From the NCBI RefSeq assembly GCF_000153125.2, contig NZ_CM002299.1, positions 4,257,338 to 4,321,337 on the forward strand: DNA of 64,000 nucleotides. Reading direction: 5' to 3'. This stretch comes from Congregibacter litoralis KT71 (GTDB lineage Bacteria > Pseudomonadota > Gammaproteobacteria > Pseudomonadales > Halieaceae). Made by a program: the position numbers and the translations under genes. The notes beneath the pieces are model-generated. The model was given only the letters and a program-made list of their open reading frames with translations. It did no database searches and was not told where the DNA came from. Shown in pieces: positions 8,983-18,137 of the stretch. Position 1 is the first letter of the stretch; every line of letters starts with the position of its first letter.

Positions 8983-10176
8983 CGCCTCAACACCGAGGTC
9001 TGCCGCGTTTTGGGATTTTTGCCACCACAGCAGTGTAAGCAGGAGCAACAGGATCAGAGGTATGCAGGCCAGCAACAGGTTTTGCCAACCCAACCAGTGC
9101 AATACGGCTCCCGCAGAGAGGGCGGCAATGGCCTGAAATCCAAACACCAGCATTTCATTGAGCCCCTGCACTTTGAAGCGCTCCGCAGGAGCGTAGGTCA
9201 TGGGCAACAAGGTAGTTCCGGCGAGAAACAGAAAATTCCAGCCCACGCCCAGCAGCACAAGCGCCGTCCAGTAGTTGAGAATCGCGCTCCCGGCAAGAGC
9301 CAATAGGACCGTCAATACATAGGCCAGCAGACCCAACACTATTACCCTGGCAGTCCCCCACCGACTGATGAGCCAACCGCTGAAAAACGAGGGTAGGAAC
9401 ATTGCCAGGATATGACTTTGGATCACCAGCTTGGTCTGGTCCAGTCCGTGGCCCTCGTACACATGCATATGTACGGGTGTGGCGGTCATGATGAAGCTCA
9501 TCAGACCATAGCCACCCACTGCGGCAACAATGGCCATGATAAGTGTGGGATTGCTGAGCATCTCCCGCAGGGAACGAATATCGCCGGATACCTCGGTTGC
9601 CTGTGCTCGGGAGGATGGTGTGAACAAAAACAGTAAGGTGCATACCCCTGAGATGCCTGCCATCAACAAAAAAGTACCGACAAACTCGGCCCCCACCAAA
9701 TCTCTGCCGCTGGTGGCCAGCTGGGGTCCTATGATGGCGGCTGCCAGACCTCCGAGTAACACCGTAGACGCCGCCTTGGGCACCAGGTGGGTTGCTACGG
9801 CCTCCATCGCAGCAAAACGCAGCTGCTGAATGCCCGCGAGGGCACAGCCAAAACCAAGGGCGGCACTGCAAAACAGGAGAAAGCTCCCATCGCTGGCCGC
9901 CTGCGCCGCTAACAAGGAGGCAAGCACCGCCACTATGGTGACAGCCAAAAATATGGGCCTGCGACCAAAGCGTCGCATGAGTCGGGTGATGGGAAGTACG
10001 CTTACCGCGGTGCCCGATATCATTACAGCAACCGGCAGTGTCGCGTAGGATGGCTCAGGAGCCAGTGTTGCGCCCAGGACACCACCGACAATCACCATCA
10101 TGCTGCCGACGCTCACGGCCAGCGATTGGATCAGGGTGTAAAGCCATACAACTCCGGGGAGCGAACTGAATGCCAT
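8968..10176 (-). CDS. MFS transporter
   Basis: A 402-residue inner-membrane protein with about 12 hydrophobic segments. The loop 2-3 signature is RLMRRFGRRPIF (about residues 63-74), and the second half carries SGWLISRWGTARVIVLG. It belongs to the major facilitator superfamily, in the group often annotated as YajR- or Bcr-like drug and metabolite exporters; the substrate is not predictable. The ATG at 10176 has GGA seven bases upstream. Its 3' end overlaps the terminator of the convergent acyl-CoA synthetase. It lies 74 bp downstream of the SGNH-hydrolase gene on the same strand and could be read from that operon. Confidence 0.87.
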   Translation of the reverse strand: MAFSSLPGVVWLYTLIQSLAVSVGSMMVIVGGVLGATLAPEPSYATLPVAVMISGTAVSVLPITRLMRRFGRRPIFLAVTIVAVLASLLAAQAASDGSFLLFCSAALGFGCALAGIQQLRFAAMEAVATHLVPKAASTVLLGGLAAAIIGPQLATSGRDLVGAEFVGTFLLMAGISGVCTLLFLFTPSSRAQATEVSGDIRSLREMLSNPTLIMAIVAAVGGYGLMSFIMTATPVHMHVYEGHGLDQTKLVIQSHILAMFLPSFFSGWLISRWGTARVIVLGLLAYVLTVLLALAGSAILNYWTALVLLGVGWNFLFLAGTTLLPMTYAPAERFKVQGLNEMLVFGFQAIAALSAGAVLHWLGWQNLLLACIPLILLLLLTLLWWQKSQNAADLGVEAKTGL

Positions 10177-10250
10177 TTCTATTCCGCGATAGCAAAGGAT
10201 GAACTATACCGCGACTTTTTAATTCGACTCCGCGAAACGCGGCGGGTGGC

Positions 10251-11174
10251 TCATCCGCAGGGCGTGGCCCACGGTAGCGAGGCCATCGCTTTGGGGGTGC
10301 TCAATGCTACCCCCGCTGCCTGCAATTCATCGTGGGCAACTTGCTGCAAAGCTACCGCCTGGGTGGGGGAGAAGCCGAGCTCAAAGGCGGCGCACTCTCC
10401 ATCCCCAAGGGCGAGGGGGTCCACGCCGGTAACGTTACCGAAGACCACCAGCGCCTCCAGGTAATATCCATAGCTGCTGCCGTGATAATGATCCCAGGTC
10501 CACAGGTCCACCTTGTTCACATCAATGCCGTCGTAGGGATTACCGTCGGCCACGCCCCGGCGAATGGCGCGATTAAAGGCCTTACCCACGGGATTGACCG
10601 CCGCAACGCCGGCCACGTCCCTGGCGAGCTGCTCGTAGGCCTCACTCACAGCAAGGGCCATCGCCTCGATGTTTTTACCGGACCAGGGCGACCCCGGTCC
10701 GTAGGTGAGGTCTGGCCGCGACCAGGTCGCCGTGACATAAAACTTCACATCGGGGTTCCTGCGCTGGAGTAGACCGGCGAGATCGCTGCCGGTCTTCAAT
10801 AGATTCGACCGATCGCCCGGCGCCTGTGCATCGAGGGTGCTGTAACTGTGTGCCACGACAACATCCCAGGGCTGCGCGGTGATCTCCGCCTGTTTCTCAC
10901 GAAGATGAAAGGCAAAGTCCGCGCCCGGATGAGTCTCAAGAGATACATCCCAGGCCAGATCCGCCTGCTCCGTAAAAGCCTTGAACAGCGCGGGCACACC
11001 ACCAACACCCTGAGCATTCAAATCAGTCACCGTATCGGCCCCCCAAAACCAGGCGGCGGAGCCGTAGGCAAAGGTAAAACTGTTGCCGATGAACAGAATG
11101 CTTTTTTCCTGCGCGAGGGCCGGTGTGGCGTTCATCCATAGCAGCAGGAGCACCGGTGTAATGCTTCGCTTCAT
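10251..11174 (-). CDS. exported SGNH/GDSL-type hydrolase
   Basis: A 307-residue protein with a signal peptide ending ALAQ (about residue 22). Immediately after it comes SILFIGNSFTF, block I of SGNH hydrolases with the nucleophile Ser in GNSFT. A Gly (GVGG, about 52-55) fits block II, and DVVVAHSYSTLD is a plausible third block. The region WTWDHYHGSSYGYYLEALVVFG near the C-terminus supplies the Asp-x-x-His pair of block V. Such enzymes hydrolyse esters on carbohydrates or lipids in the periplasm. I use the ATG at 11174 (GGAGA eight bases upstream) rather than a TTG at 11180. It is the last gene of a likely TonB receptor > metallohydrolase > SGNH operon. Confidence 0.8.
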   Translation of the reverse strand: MKRSITPVLLLLWMNATPALAQEKSILFIGNSFTFAYGSAAWFWGADTVTDLNAQGVGGVPALFKAFTEQADLAWDVSLETHPGADFAFHLREKQAEITAQPWDVVVAHSYSTLDAQAPGDRSNLLKTGSDLAGLLQRRNPDVKFYVTATWSRPDLTYGPGSPWSGKNIEAMALAVSEAYEQLARDVAGVAAVNPVGKAFNRAIRRGVADGNPYDGIDVNKVDLWTWDHYHGSSYGYYLEALVVFGNVTGVDPLALGDGECAAFELGFSPTQAVALQQVAHDELQAAGVALSTPKAMASLPWATPCG

Positions 11175-11239
11175 AAACAAGTCTCCGACGTCGTCAATGG
11201 ACCGGTGGCTGAGTGGATGTCTGGATGAACGACAGGAAT

Positions 11240-13696
11240 CTATTGCTCCGGCAGTGTCATATCCCGCAGTAGCGCCTTGGCGGCCGCGAGGCGGTCCATG
11301 AGCGTCGACACCTGCACCTCCCCATAGGCGTCGCGTGAGGTCTGCTCCGCCGCTTCGATGGCGCGAATCATATCCCCTGCGGCCTTAGCGCGAGCCTCGG
11401 GATCACTACTCCCCCTTTCTCCAATCCAGATGGGCGCGCTGTGAGCAAAGGGCCGGGGATGCATCATGGGCCATGGATCTGTCTGTCGCTCGGCGCTGTA
11501 AACCCGCGCGGCGACCCACCCGGCCTCGGGCAGCACAATGTCACCACTCATCGTTTGCGCCTCGCCGGCAGATACACTCGAGCGCCGGGCGACAACCTCG
11601 CCATTCACAATAATCTCCAGCTTCTCAAGATCAACGGTGCTTGCCACAAACGCCGACCAGGAGTGGCTCCCCGCCCGGGTGACATCGCCGGGCTGGCTCC
11701 CGTCATTCAGCTCAAAGAGGATCGCAGGGCCCGTACTCACAAAGCCCCGGCCCGTCGTCGCCTCGCGGAAGATCGTCGCAAAGTCCCCATCCGCTGATTC
11801 AACGGGCAGGTAGTTGCGACCGGTGCCCACAGCGGGCGTCCGATAGAAATCAACCCAGGCATCGGTTCCCGACATGGCCGGCACGGAACGCCCGACGTTC
11901 AGCAGGCGATACCAAAGCTGGGATGTACCCAGGGGGCTCGACCAACCGATCACTGTCTCGAGACCAAAGTTGTCTTCCAGCACGGCATCGGAAACAAGTT
12001 CAATAGGTAGCCTGGCGATGAGCGCCGGCGAGAAAGGATCCTCATCCGCAGATGCCGGATGCACATAAATAGGAAAAAGATTCCGATCGCGGGCGTAATC
12101 AAAGACCATGCCGTTGCTCAGGTCGGGATCACCCAGGGTCGGATTGCGGGGTCCGAAGAACCACGGCGCGAAGGGCTCCTGCACACCCACCAGGCCAATA
12201 TGTCCATGGAAGTGAGAACGAACCTCCTGCCCCTGGCTGACGACAAAGCCCTCGCTCCGGGTCTGCGTGCCAAGCAACTCCCGATCGATTTTTCGCTCCC
12301 AGCGATTCCAGGACATGGGCGACATATGGTGGAGGCTCTCTCCCTTTTGCACACGCAGGGCATGGCCATGATTCGCGCGGTTATGGCCATCGCCATTCAA
12401 ATGATTGTGATAATCCGCCGCTATATATCCGGCTTTTCTGGCATCCCACACGGGCTCCAGTCGCAGGGCAAGGTCCGCCGCTTTATTCGCGCGGACCACT
12501 ACCGTTTGACGGACGAGGGGGGTCAAGGGCCCATTCGTTGCGGTAATGTCGTAGGTCCCAACGGGAAGGGTCATTACCTCCTCACCGTCGGTGTAGAAAT
12601 AATTACGTCCCGACTGCGGATCGAAGTAGGTGGCATCCGAGGGACTGGCAACGGGATGACCCTGCTCATCCACAATAGACACCCGGGCGCTGACAATGTC
12701 TCCCCGGACATCCTGCGGCGCAAGGCGCAGTTGGCCCGTCTTCTTTCCATAATTCCAGGCGGTGATTTTTACCGTCTCAACCTTGCCCCCGTAGGTGGGA
12801 ACGGTCTTCAACTGGAACTGCCGCGCTGCGTCCGCCTCGACAAAATAAATCGATGTTCCATCAGCACTGAATGCCGGTGTCAGTGCATATCCCTCACCAA
12901 AGGTCAGCTGCTTTCGCACGCCGGGATGGTCCAGGTCCTTGGTCCACAGGTGATAGTCATTTTCCCGGGGCGCCGAAAAAACCACCAGGCGCTCCACGGG
13001 GTGCACATCCGCCGACAGATGATAGGTCAGGGTTTCGGCGTGGGCGCTGATATCACTCCCGGTCAGGAAATTCCGCAGACGAAGCTGTCGGCTGGGGCCC
13101 TGGCCATCGAGATACAGAATGCTGTCGCTGCCGGGTACCCGACGAACGTTGCGCTCCACCTGACGCAGGGCAGTGATCCGCTCGCTGTGCCCTGAGGCAA
13201 AGTGGTGGCGCCAGATATCAATAGAACCCGACTGGCCCGATGCGTAGTAGAGAGACTCGCCATCCCCGGAGAACTCGGGATCCAGATCGATCGCCGGTGT
13301 GTTGATAATGGTTTCATCCCCTCCTGCCACATCCATCACCACCAGCGATGTGTCTTTGCCCGTGTCCCGGACAAACGCAAGACGGCGGCCATCGGCGGAC
13401 CAGCGGGGCCGGGAGTCGACATCACCGCCACGGGTCAGACGCCGAGCGATTCCCGAGTCCAGGTCCAGCAACCATAGCCAACCCTGGGCCGCAAAGGCGA
13501 TGGATTCCCCGTCGGGTGAGGGTGCAGGATCCGTGGGGCCGTGCGCCAGGATGGGGAGTTCGTGCTGCTCCAGATAAATCTGATGGCCGAAATCGTCCAG
13601 CTTGGGGTAGCGGTTAGTGAACTGGGCCTGCACCGACACCGAACACACAGAAGCAAACAGCAGGGTAATGAGACTACGGCAGATGATTCCGGACAT
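11240..13696 (-). CDS. exported TolB-like propeller / CehA-McbA-type metallohydrolase
   Basis: An 818-residue exported protein. The ATG at 13696 has GGAGA eight bases upstream and begins a signal peptide ending VSVQAQ; an in-frame extension upstream lacks such support. Residues about 30-320 hold PD40/TolB-type blades (PSPDGESIAFAAQG, WSADGRRLAFVRD, FSGDGESLYYASG, FSADGTSIYFVEAD). After an Ig-like linker comes a PHP-type metallohydrolase domain of the CehA/McbA family with metal-binding HxH motifs (AADYHNHLNGDGHN, about 465-478, and SHFHGHIGLVG), then YVHPASADEDPF and GTDAWVDFYR. Relatives include carbamate hydrolases, but most have unknown substrates. It lies 31 bp downstream of a TonB receptor, so it probably acts in the periplasm on what that receptor imports. 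Confidence 0.85.
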   Translation of the reverse strand: MSGIICRSLITLLFASVCSVSVQAQFTNRYPKLDDFGHQIYLEQHELPILAHGPTDPAPSPDGESIAFAAQGWLWLLDLDSGIARRLTRGGDVDSRPRWSADGRRLAFVRDTGKDTSLVVMDVAGGDETIINTPAIDLDPEFSGDGESLYYASGQSGSIDIWRHHFASGHSERITALRQVERNVRRVPGSDSILYLDGQGPSRQLRLRNFLTGSDISAHAETLTYHLSADVHPVERLVVFSAPRENDYHLWTKDLDHPGVRKQLTFGEGYALTPAFSADGTSIYFVEADAARQFQLKTVPTYGGKVETVKITAWNYGKKTGQLRLAPQDVRGDIVSARVSIVDEQGHPVASPSDATYFDPQSGRNYFYTDGEEVMTLPVGTYDITATNGPLTPLVRQTVVVRANKAADLALRLEPVWDARKAGYIAADYHNHLNGDGHNRANHGHALRVQKGESLHHMSPMSWNRWERKIDRELLGTQTRSEGFVVSQGQEVRSHFHGHIGLVGVQEPFAPWFFGPRNPTLGDPDLSNGMVFDYARDRNLFPIYVHPASADEDPFSPALIARLPIELVSDAVLEDNFGLETVIGWSSPLGTSQLWYRLLNVGRSVPAMSGTDAWVDFYRTPAVGTGRNYLPVESADGDFATIFREATTGRGFVSTGPAILFELNDGSQPGDVTRAGSHSWSAFVASTVDLEKLEIIVNGEVVARRSSVSAGEAQTMSGDIVLPEAGWVAARVYSAERQTDPWPMMHPRPFAHSAPIWIGERGSSDPEARAKAAGDMIRAIEAAEQTSRDAYGEVQVSTLMDRLAAAKALLRDMTLPEQ

Positions 13697-13727
13697 CAGT
13701 GTTTCTCCAGAGACAGTCGTCGGAGCT

Positions 13728-15704
13728 TTAGATATCCATACGCAATGAAAGGCTGAGCGCTCTTGGTGGGATGTACCGATAAGCCCCCGTAGAACCGGCA
13801 TTCCAGGCAAATTCATCAAAGACATTGGTCAGACGTCCTCGAATCACCACATCGTTATCGGCAAAGGAAAACTGACGCCGTAGCCCCAGATCGAAAAGGG
13901 TATAGGGATCGATGGTAACCAGTCCCTGGGAGTCGGCGTTCTGCTCCCCCTGGCTGGTCACTCCAAGATCAAAGGACCAGCCGGGAGCCCACTGGGGTCG
14001 ATAATCAAAGTTCAGGGTCGTAGACCGGGTGATCGCCCCCGCAGGGCTGTCCGCAAGCGCACCGGAGTCCACGGCATCGCCCGTCAGACTCACATCGTAA
14101 AATACCGTACCGAGCACTAACTGCAGCGCCTCGGTCACCGGCCCGGCGACGGAGAACTCGACACCGCGATTGATCTGCATACCCTGCGCACCGAAAAAGC
14201 GATCTTCATCAAAGCCGAAAAACGGCTTCTCAATCTCGAAGACACCGGCAACCGCTGTGAGCTCCCCGAAGGTAATGCGGGCACCCGCATCAATCTGCTG
14301 CGTCTCCGCCGCGGGCGGCGCCTCATTCTGGTTAATTGCACTGATGGGCGCCACGGGACTCTCTTCAAAGCCGCGGACGATCCCGCCATAAACAACGACC
14401 CGTTCACCCAGGGGGGCATTCGCATTGACGTTGTAGAGCACGGGGTTTTCTTCATCAAGGAGGTCATTGCTACCGGGCACAATCACCTCCCGGGAATAAT
14501 CAGACTGCTGAATACCGATATTGAGCTGGCCCGCATTCTCCCAGCGCAGATCATAGCTAAAACCGAGAGTCACCTGCTCTACGGATTCCCGGGATTGCTC
14601 ACCTACCTCGATATCCGGCCGTTCAAAGTACACTGGCTCGTCGATATTGGCGTCACCCAGATCAATCCCTACGGTGCCGCCGTAGACCCTGCTCCGGTCC
14701 AGGGCACGCAGGTTCACAGTGATGCTGTGCCGGCGGCTTCCTTCATAAAAGTGCCGCGTAACCCTCGCTTCAAGAGAATCGGACAACAGCGTAGTCGATG
14801 GGCCCAGGGCCGATCGACGTCGTGCCGATCCATCGGGACGCACATCGGTATAGAGTACGTTTGCCTGCTGGTCCCATTCGCGGCTGGAGCGAAACACTCC
14901 CAGACGATACTCCCAATCAGCCGGTCGATAGTTGGCAAGCACACCCACGTTATAGCGGGGGCCGGTAAATTTGGCCCAGGGCTGGCCAACAAACTTCAGG
15001 GGCGTAACCTCTGGCGGCTCGTAGGGCCCCGCAGTGAAATAGCGCTGGGAGAACTGGTTCTCCAACTCCTCCACGTAATCAGCGAAGACCGTTACGTCCG
15101 CGTCGGGCTGCAGCGTAAAGCGGAGGTTGCCCCCGGCGCTCGCGGCGATATCGTTGGTGCCATTGCCCTCCTCGTCTTCTTCGTAACCTACGCCGAACGC
15201 TGCCTCCACGCCCTCAGCCAAGCGAGCCTGCAGGTCCGCTGCCAGGCGGACGCCGCCGTAGCGGCTGCGCTCCAGAATAATGCTTTGCACGGGTTCGTCA
15301 GCGACGCGACGCAGGGAAAAATCGGCGATGCCCGTGGGCGCGGGCAACATGTAGCCCTGCGCTGCGAGCCCTGCGCGAATCTGCGAGCCGGAGACAAGAC
15401 GATCGCTAAAGCCGGACTGCCGGTCGATGAAGATTCCGTCGATGCGAATATTGCCCGCCGCCGTGGGACTGAAACCGCGAACATTGGTAGCGCTATAGAG
15501 ACCGATCTGCTCATCGCCAACGCTGGAGCCAAAGGCATCCGCCGCGGCGCGCACAACGTTCTCGGCGGCACGCTGGGCGCTCACACTGCCGGCAATGACA
15601 AGACAGAGCCCTGCCGCCATAAGCCTGGCGCCAGGCGCGGTTGGGGATAAATTGATTATTCTCTGCGCTAGCCGCGAGCGCACTGGGATGGCGGACACAA
15701 TCAC
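13728..15704 (-). CDS. TonB-dependent receptor
   Basis: A 658-residue outer-membrane receptor. An N-terminal export segment ends near GSVSAQ. The plug domain shows SATNVRGFSPTAAGNIRIDG (about 68-87). Alternating beta-strands follow to the C-terminus, where TNVFDEFAW and the terminal aromatic-rich strand (YRYIPPRALSLSLRMDI) are characteristic of the family's last barrel strands. I see no obvious TonB box. The start is uncertain: GTG at 15704 gives a long n-region, ATG at 15620 gives a signal with no basic residues. It heads an operon with a metallohydrolase and an SGNH hydrolase, which suggests uptake of an ester- or amide-containing organic substrate rather than a simple siderophore. Confidence 0.85.
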   Translation of the reverse strand: MIVSAIPVRSRLAQRIINLSPTAPGARLMAAGLCLVIAGSVSAQRAAENVVRAAADAFGSSVGDEQIGLYSATNVRGFSPTAAGNIRIDGIFIDRQSGFSDRLVSGSQIRAGLAAQGYMLPAPTGIADFSLRRVADEPVQSIILERSRYGGVRLAADLQARLAEGVEAAFGVGYEEDEEGNGTNDIAASAGGNLRFTLQPDADVTVFADYVEELENQFSQRYFTAGPYEPPEVTPLKFVGQPWAKFTGPRYNVGVLANYRPADWEYRLGVFRSSREWDQQANVLYTDVRPDGSARRRSALGPSTTLLSDSLEARVTRHFYEGSRRHSITVNLRALDRSRVYGGTVGIDLGDANIDEPVYFERPDIEVGEQSRESVEQVTLGFSYDLRWENAGQLNIGIQQSDYSREVIVPGSNDLLDEENPVLYNVNANAPLGERVVVYGGIVRGFEESPVAPISAINQNEAPPAAETQQIDAGARITFGELTAVAGVFEIEKPFFGFDEDRFFGAQGMQINRGVEFSVAGPVTEALQLVLGTVFYDVSLTGDAVDSGALADSPAGAITRSTTLNFDYRPQWAPGWSFDLGVTSQGEQNADSQGLVTIDPYTLFDLGLRRQFSFADNDVVIRGRLTNVFDEFAWNAGSTGAYRYIPPRALSLSLRMDI

Positions 15705-15806
15705 CTGAAAGAAGCCTCGGATGGGAGTCGGGTGTGAGGTAGCTGTAGGCGCCTAGGATAAAGCCGCCGCAGGAGCACTGTCGAGTTGTTCCCTCAACCG
15801 CAGCGT

Positions 15807-16613
15807 TTACTTCCTCACCGGACCCAGACTGATGCCCACAAGCATACCGTGGTTCAACCAGCGACCCAGCATCGCGCCAGCCTCCCCCGCTGCGGCCTCT
15901 TCGCCCAAGGCATCCACGAGAAGTGCATAAAGTTCGCCATAGGCAGCCCCGTCCAACATCATCGAGAGGGCGTGTCCCTCGATCGCGGTGACAGGGAGCA
16001 CCGCAGGTGTGTAGTCCTGACGCCAGACAACACATGCCAGGGGCTCATCGCTGCTGAAGTCAGTCTCTTCAGCACCCTCCCCAACGGCTTCGCTTTCTGA
16101 TTCGAGAAGGCTGCGCCAGAGCCTGTCGATGCGGTGCGCCATGGACGCCTGTTGCGTACCGGGCATAAACCGCAGACGCATCGTTGCCCAGTCATTGTCC
16201 TCAAAGCCTGCGGTGGCTGTGGCAAAGCCAGCAGCGTCCAGAGGCCTTGCGTCATAACTGACAAAACACCGGTGCATTGCCCACTCCAACCAGGCAAGTT
16301 CACTCACTTCAGGATCTTTAAGGAAGAGCCCCTGAAGCGTGTCGCTAAACCCTTTACCAACATCGTCCAGAGTCCAACTCGACGGTGGAAAGCTGATCAC
16401 GTGATGAGCTGCGGCCTGGGCAAAAGCCTCTTCGCCTACCCAGCGAGCCGTTCGCGGAAAGGTTTCGCGAAGCGCATCAATCAATCGTGCCCGATAGGCA
16501 TTGCGATAGATAGCAACGCGCTGCGCCTCCAAGCCCGGGGGTAGATCCCGGGCATCGTCCAACAGCAGCGCCATAAACTCTTCCTGCTGCGCGGCGAGGC
16601 TTGGAGCCGTCAT
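15807..16613 (-). CDS. bufC: BufC/HvfC-type protein (DUF2063) of a bufferin operon
   Basis: A 268-residue cytosolic protein. Its N-terminus (LAAQQEEFMALLLDD, then RVAIYRNAYRARLIDALRETFP) is the hallmark of the DUF2063 domain, now called the HvfC/BufC N-terminal domain. These proteins are partners of DUF692 (MNIO) enzymes and help present the precursor peptide for modification. The gene overlaps the DUF692 gene upstream by four bases (ATGA, 16610-16613), so the two are coupled. No other function is expected. It is the last gene of the minus-strand arm of the bufferin locus. Confidence 0.88.
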   Translation of the reverse strand: MTAPSLAAQQEEFMALLLDDARDLPPGLEAQRVAIYRNAYRARLIDALRETFPRTARWVGEEAFAQAAAHHVISFPPSSWTLDDVGKGFSDTLQGLFLKDPEVSELAWLEWAMHRCFVSYDARPLDAAGFATATAGFEDNDWATMRLRFMPGTQQASMAHRIDRLWRSLLESESEAVGEGAEETDFSSDEPLACVVWRQDYTPAVLPVTAIEGHALSMMLDGAAYGELYALLVDALGEEAAAGEAGAMLGRWLNHGMLVGISLGPVRK

Positions 16614-17482
16614 AAGGCCATCCGGAGGTTAGATGAGACGCTGGCTTCTTCGCGCAGGGCAATTGCGTTGTTGCTGTCGAAACCCCTGGCAATGGTGAGT
16701 TCCTCAAGAAGTTCATCGAGAGCAGGAATCTTGTCGTCGCGTTCAATCATCACAGCAACGTCGCCCAGAAGAGGACGGGTTCTGGCGTACAGATCCCAGG
16801 TTGCGTCGCTCACGGGATGATCATGGGTGTCTATCTTGATGTCGCCGTCCGTATGACCGGCAAGATGTACCTGTCGCACACGCTCCAGAGGCAAGCCTTC
16901 GATGTAGTCGTCGGCGGAAAAATTGTGATTATGAGCGCTGACAACAACATTGTTGATATCAAGGAGGAGCTGGCAGCCCGTGCGTTGGGTGATAGCAGCA
17001 ATGAACTCCCACTCCGTCATCTCATCGCCGGGAAAACTGAGATAGCTTGAGGGGTTCTCAAGAACGAGTTCCCGCCCCAGGACCTCCTGGGCGTGTTCAA
17101 TGTTCTTGCAGACGACCTTTAAGGCTTCTTCAATGTACGGGAGTGGTAAAAGGTCGTGGCTGTTGTGCGCACTGGTGCGTGTCCAGCATATATGGTCAGA
17201 AACCCATAGAGGTTCGATACGATCGGCAAGGCGTCTGAGTCGCTGCAGATAAGCAGTATCAAGGCCCTCAGCGGAACCTACGGACATGGAGACACCATGG
17301 AGGATAACCGGCAGATCTTTGCGCACCTGTTCTAGTACGCGCAGGGGATTACCACCATCAACCATATAGTTTTCGGAGATCACCTCCACAAAATCGACGG
17401 GAACGGCGCCTTTGAGAAAGTCTTCGTAATGGTCGCGGCGAAGACCGATCCCATAGCCGCCCGTTGCTGTGATGCTTTTCAT
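16610..17482 (-). CDS. bufB: BufB, DUF692 multinuclear iron oxygenase (MNIO)
   Basis: A 290-residue TIM-barrel enzyme of the DUF692/MNIO family. MNIOs use two or three irons to modify cysteines in ribosomal peptides; in bufferins, Cys become thiooxazoles that bind copper (Leprevost et al., bufferin work). Metal-ligand regions are visible: VISENYM, ILHGVSMSVGS, VSDHICW, LENPSSY, LLLDINNVVVSAHNH, VHLAGH and IDTHDHP. I start at the ATG at 17482, before GGYGIGLRRDHYEDFL, which is where family members begin; an upstream extension in frame has no family likeness. It lies between the BufA2 precursor and BufC genes and probably matures that precursor, perhaps also the divergently encoded BufA1. Confidence 0.92.
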   Translation of the reverse strand: MKSITATGGYGIGLRRDHYEDFLKGAVPVDFVEVISENYMVDGGNPLRVLEQVRKDLPVILHGVSMSVGSAEGLDTAYLQRLRRLADRIEPLWVSDHICWTRTSAHNSHDLLPLPYIEEALKVVCKNIEHAQEVLGRELVLENPSSYLSFPGDEMTEWEFIAAITQRTGCQLLLDINNVVVSAHNHNFSADDYIEGLPLERVRQVHLAGHTDGDIKIDTHDHPVSDATWDLYARTRPLLGDVAVMIERDDKIPALDELLEELTIARGFDSNNAIALREEASVSSNLRMAL

Positions 17483-17579
17483 CGTAGTGATCTCCCCGGG
17501 ACAATCCGGCCTTGCCTCCTCATGAGGCGTAGCCGGACAGTTGATCGATTGAGAGCCTGAGCACTGATAAGACTCAGGA

Positions 17580-17864
17580 TCACTCGCCGCTGATGTCACC
17601 AATGGTGCCGCCACGCGTCAGACAGGCGCCGGCTTCCAAAGTCTGAAAACCATGTCCCTTACAGGCGTTCATGCCCTTGCAGGCATTCTCTGTCGTGGCG
17701 CAGTCCGCATTACCCGCGCAGTCATGGACGCCGTAACAGTGAACCGTGTCGCTGCTGTCAATGGCTCGACCGTTACTGCCCGCCGGTGGCTCCGCTGCAA
17801 ACGCTGCAACAGATGAAAGAGCGATGGCAGCGGCAGTAGCCGCGAAGATGTTTTGCTTGTTCAT
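17580..17864 (-). CDS. bufA2: BufA2-type bufferin precursor peptide
   Basis: A 94-residue exported Cys-rich peptide. Residues 1-23 are a signal peptide (ending AAFA). The mature part has six cysteines, spaced HCYGVHDCAGNADC, then NACKGMNACKGHGF and GACL, matching six-Cys bufferin precursors. Precursors of this family are modified on Cys by BufB/BufC and exported to bind metal (copper) in the periplasm. It precedes bufB by 97 bp and has its own SigF-type promoter upstream (17958-17983). Confidence 0.87.
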   Translation of the reverse strand: MNKQNIFAATAAAIALSSVAAFAAEPPAGSNGRAIDSSDTVHCYGVHDCAGNADCATTENACKGMNACKGHGFQTLEAGACLTRGGTIGDISGE

Positions 17865-17957
17865 AAGTCATTCCTTGTCGTTAAGTCAGTTGTGTTTCGT
17901 GTTGTCGTTCGTGATTTCGTTCGTCTCAAAGAAATTGTCGCGATGGACATATCGGTA

Positions 17958-17983
17958 TTCGCTACAAACGGCGATTGGGTTAC
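17958..17983 (-). promoter_or_regulatory. SigF-type ECF promoter of bufA2-bufB-bufC
   Basis: On the minus strand GTAACC (17983-17978) and CGAA (17961-17958) are separated by exactly 16 bases, about 94 bp upstream of the bufA2 ATG. The same form occurs divergently in front of bufA1. It matches the GTAACC-N16-CGAA motif I recall for Caulobacter SigF. Confidence 0.75.
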
Positions 17984-18026
17984 AGGGAAGATGAAAAAAA
18001 TTTAAAAAACTTTTTTTCAGAAAGTT

Positions 18027-18052
18027 GTAACCAAATGCTGCGACGGGACGAA
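18027..18052 (+). promoter_or_regulatory. SigF-type ECF promoter of bufA1-bufD-sigF-nrsF
   Basis: GTAACC (18027-18032), 16 bases, CGAA (18049-18052), 85 bp upstream of the bufA1 ATG. It is identical in both boxes and spacing to the divergent promoter at 17958-17983. The ECF sigma factor encoded in this operon would thus drive both arms and itself. Confidence 0.78.
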
Positions 18053-18137
18053 TGACTGTGTATCTACCGCAGGGGGATTGCCCGGAAGGCATCTCATGGG
18101 GTGGAGATGTACTCACTCCCTATAAAAGGACACCATC

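Noticed and set aside
14595..15650. 351-residue open frame opposite the TonB receptor
   Set aside because: Its composition has no domain character and it lies wholly within a convincing receptor gene; it is a shadow frame of GC-rich DNA.
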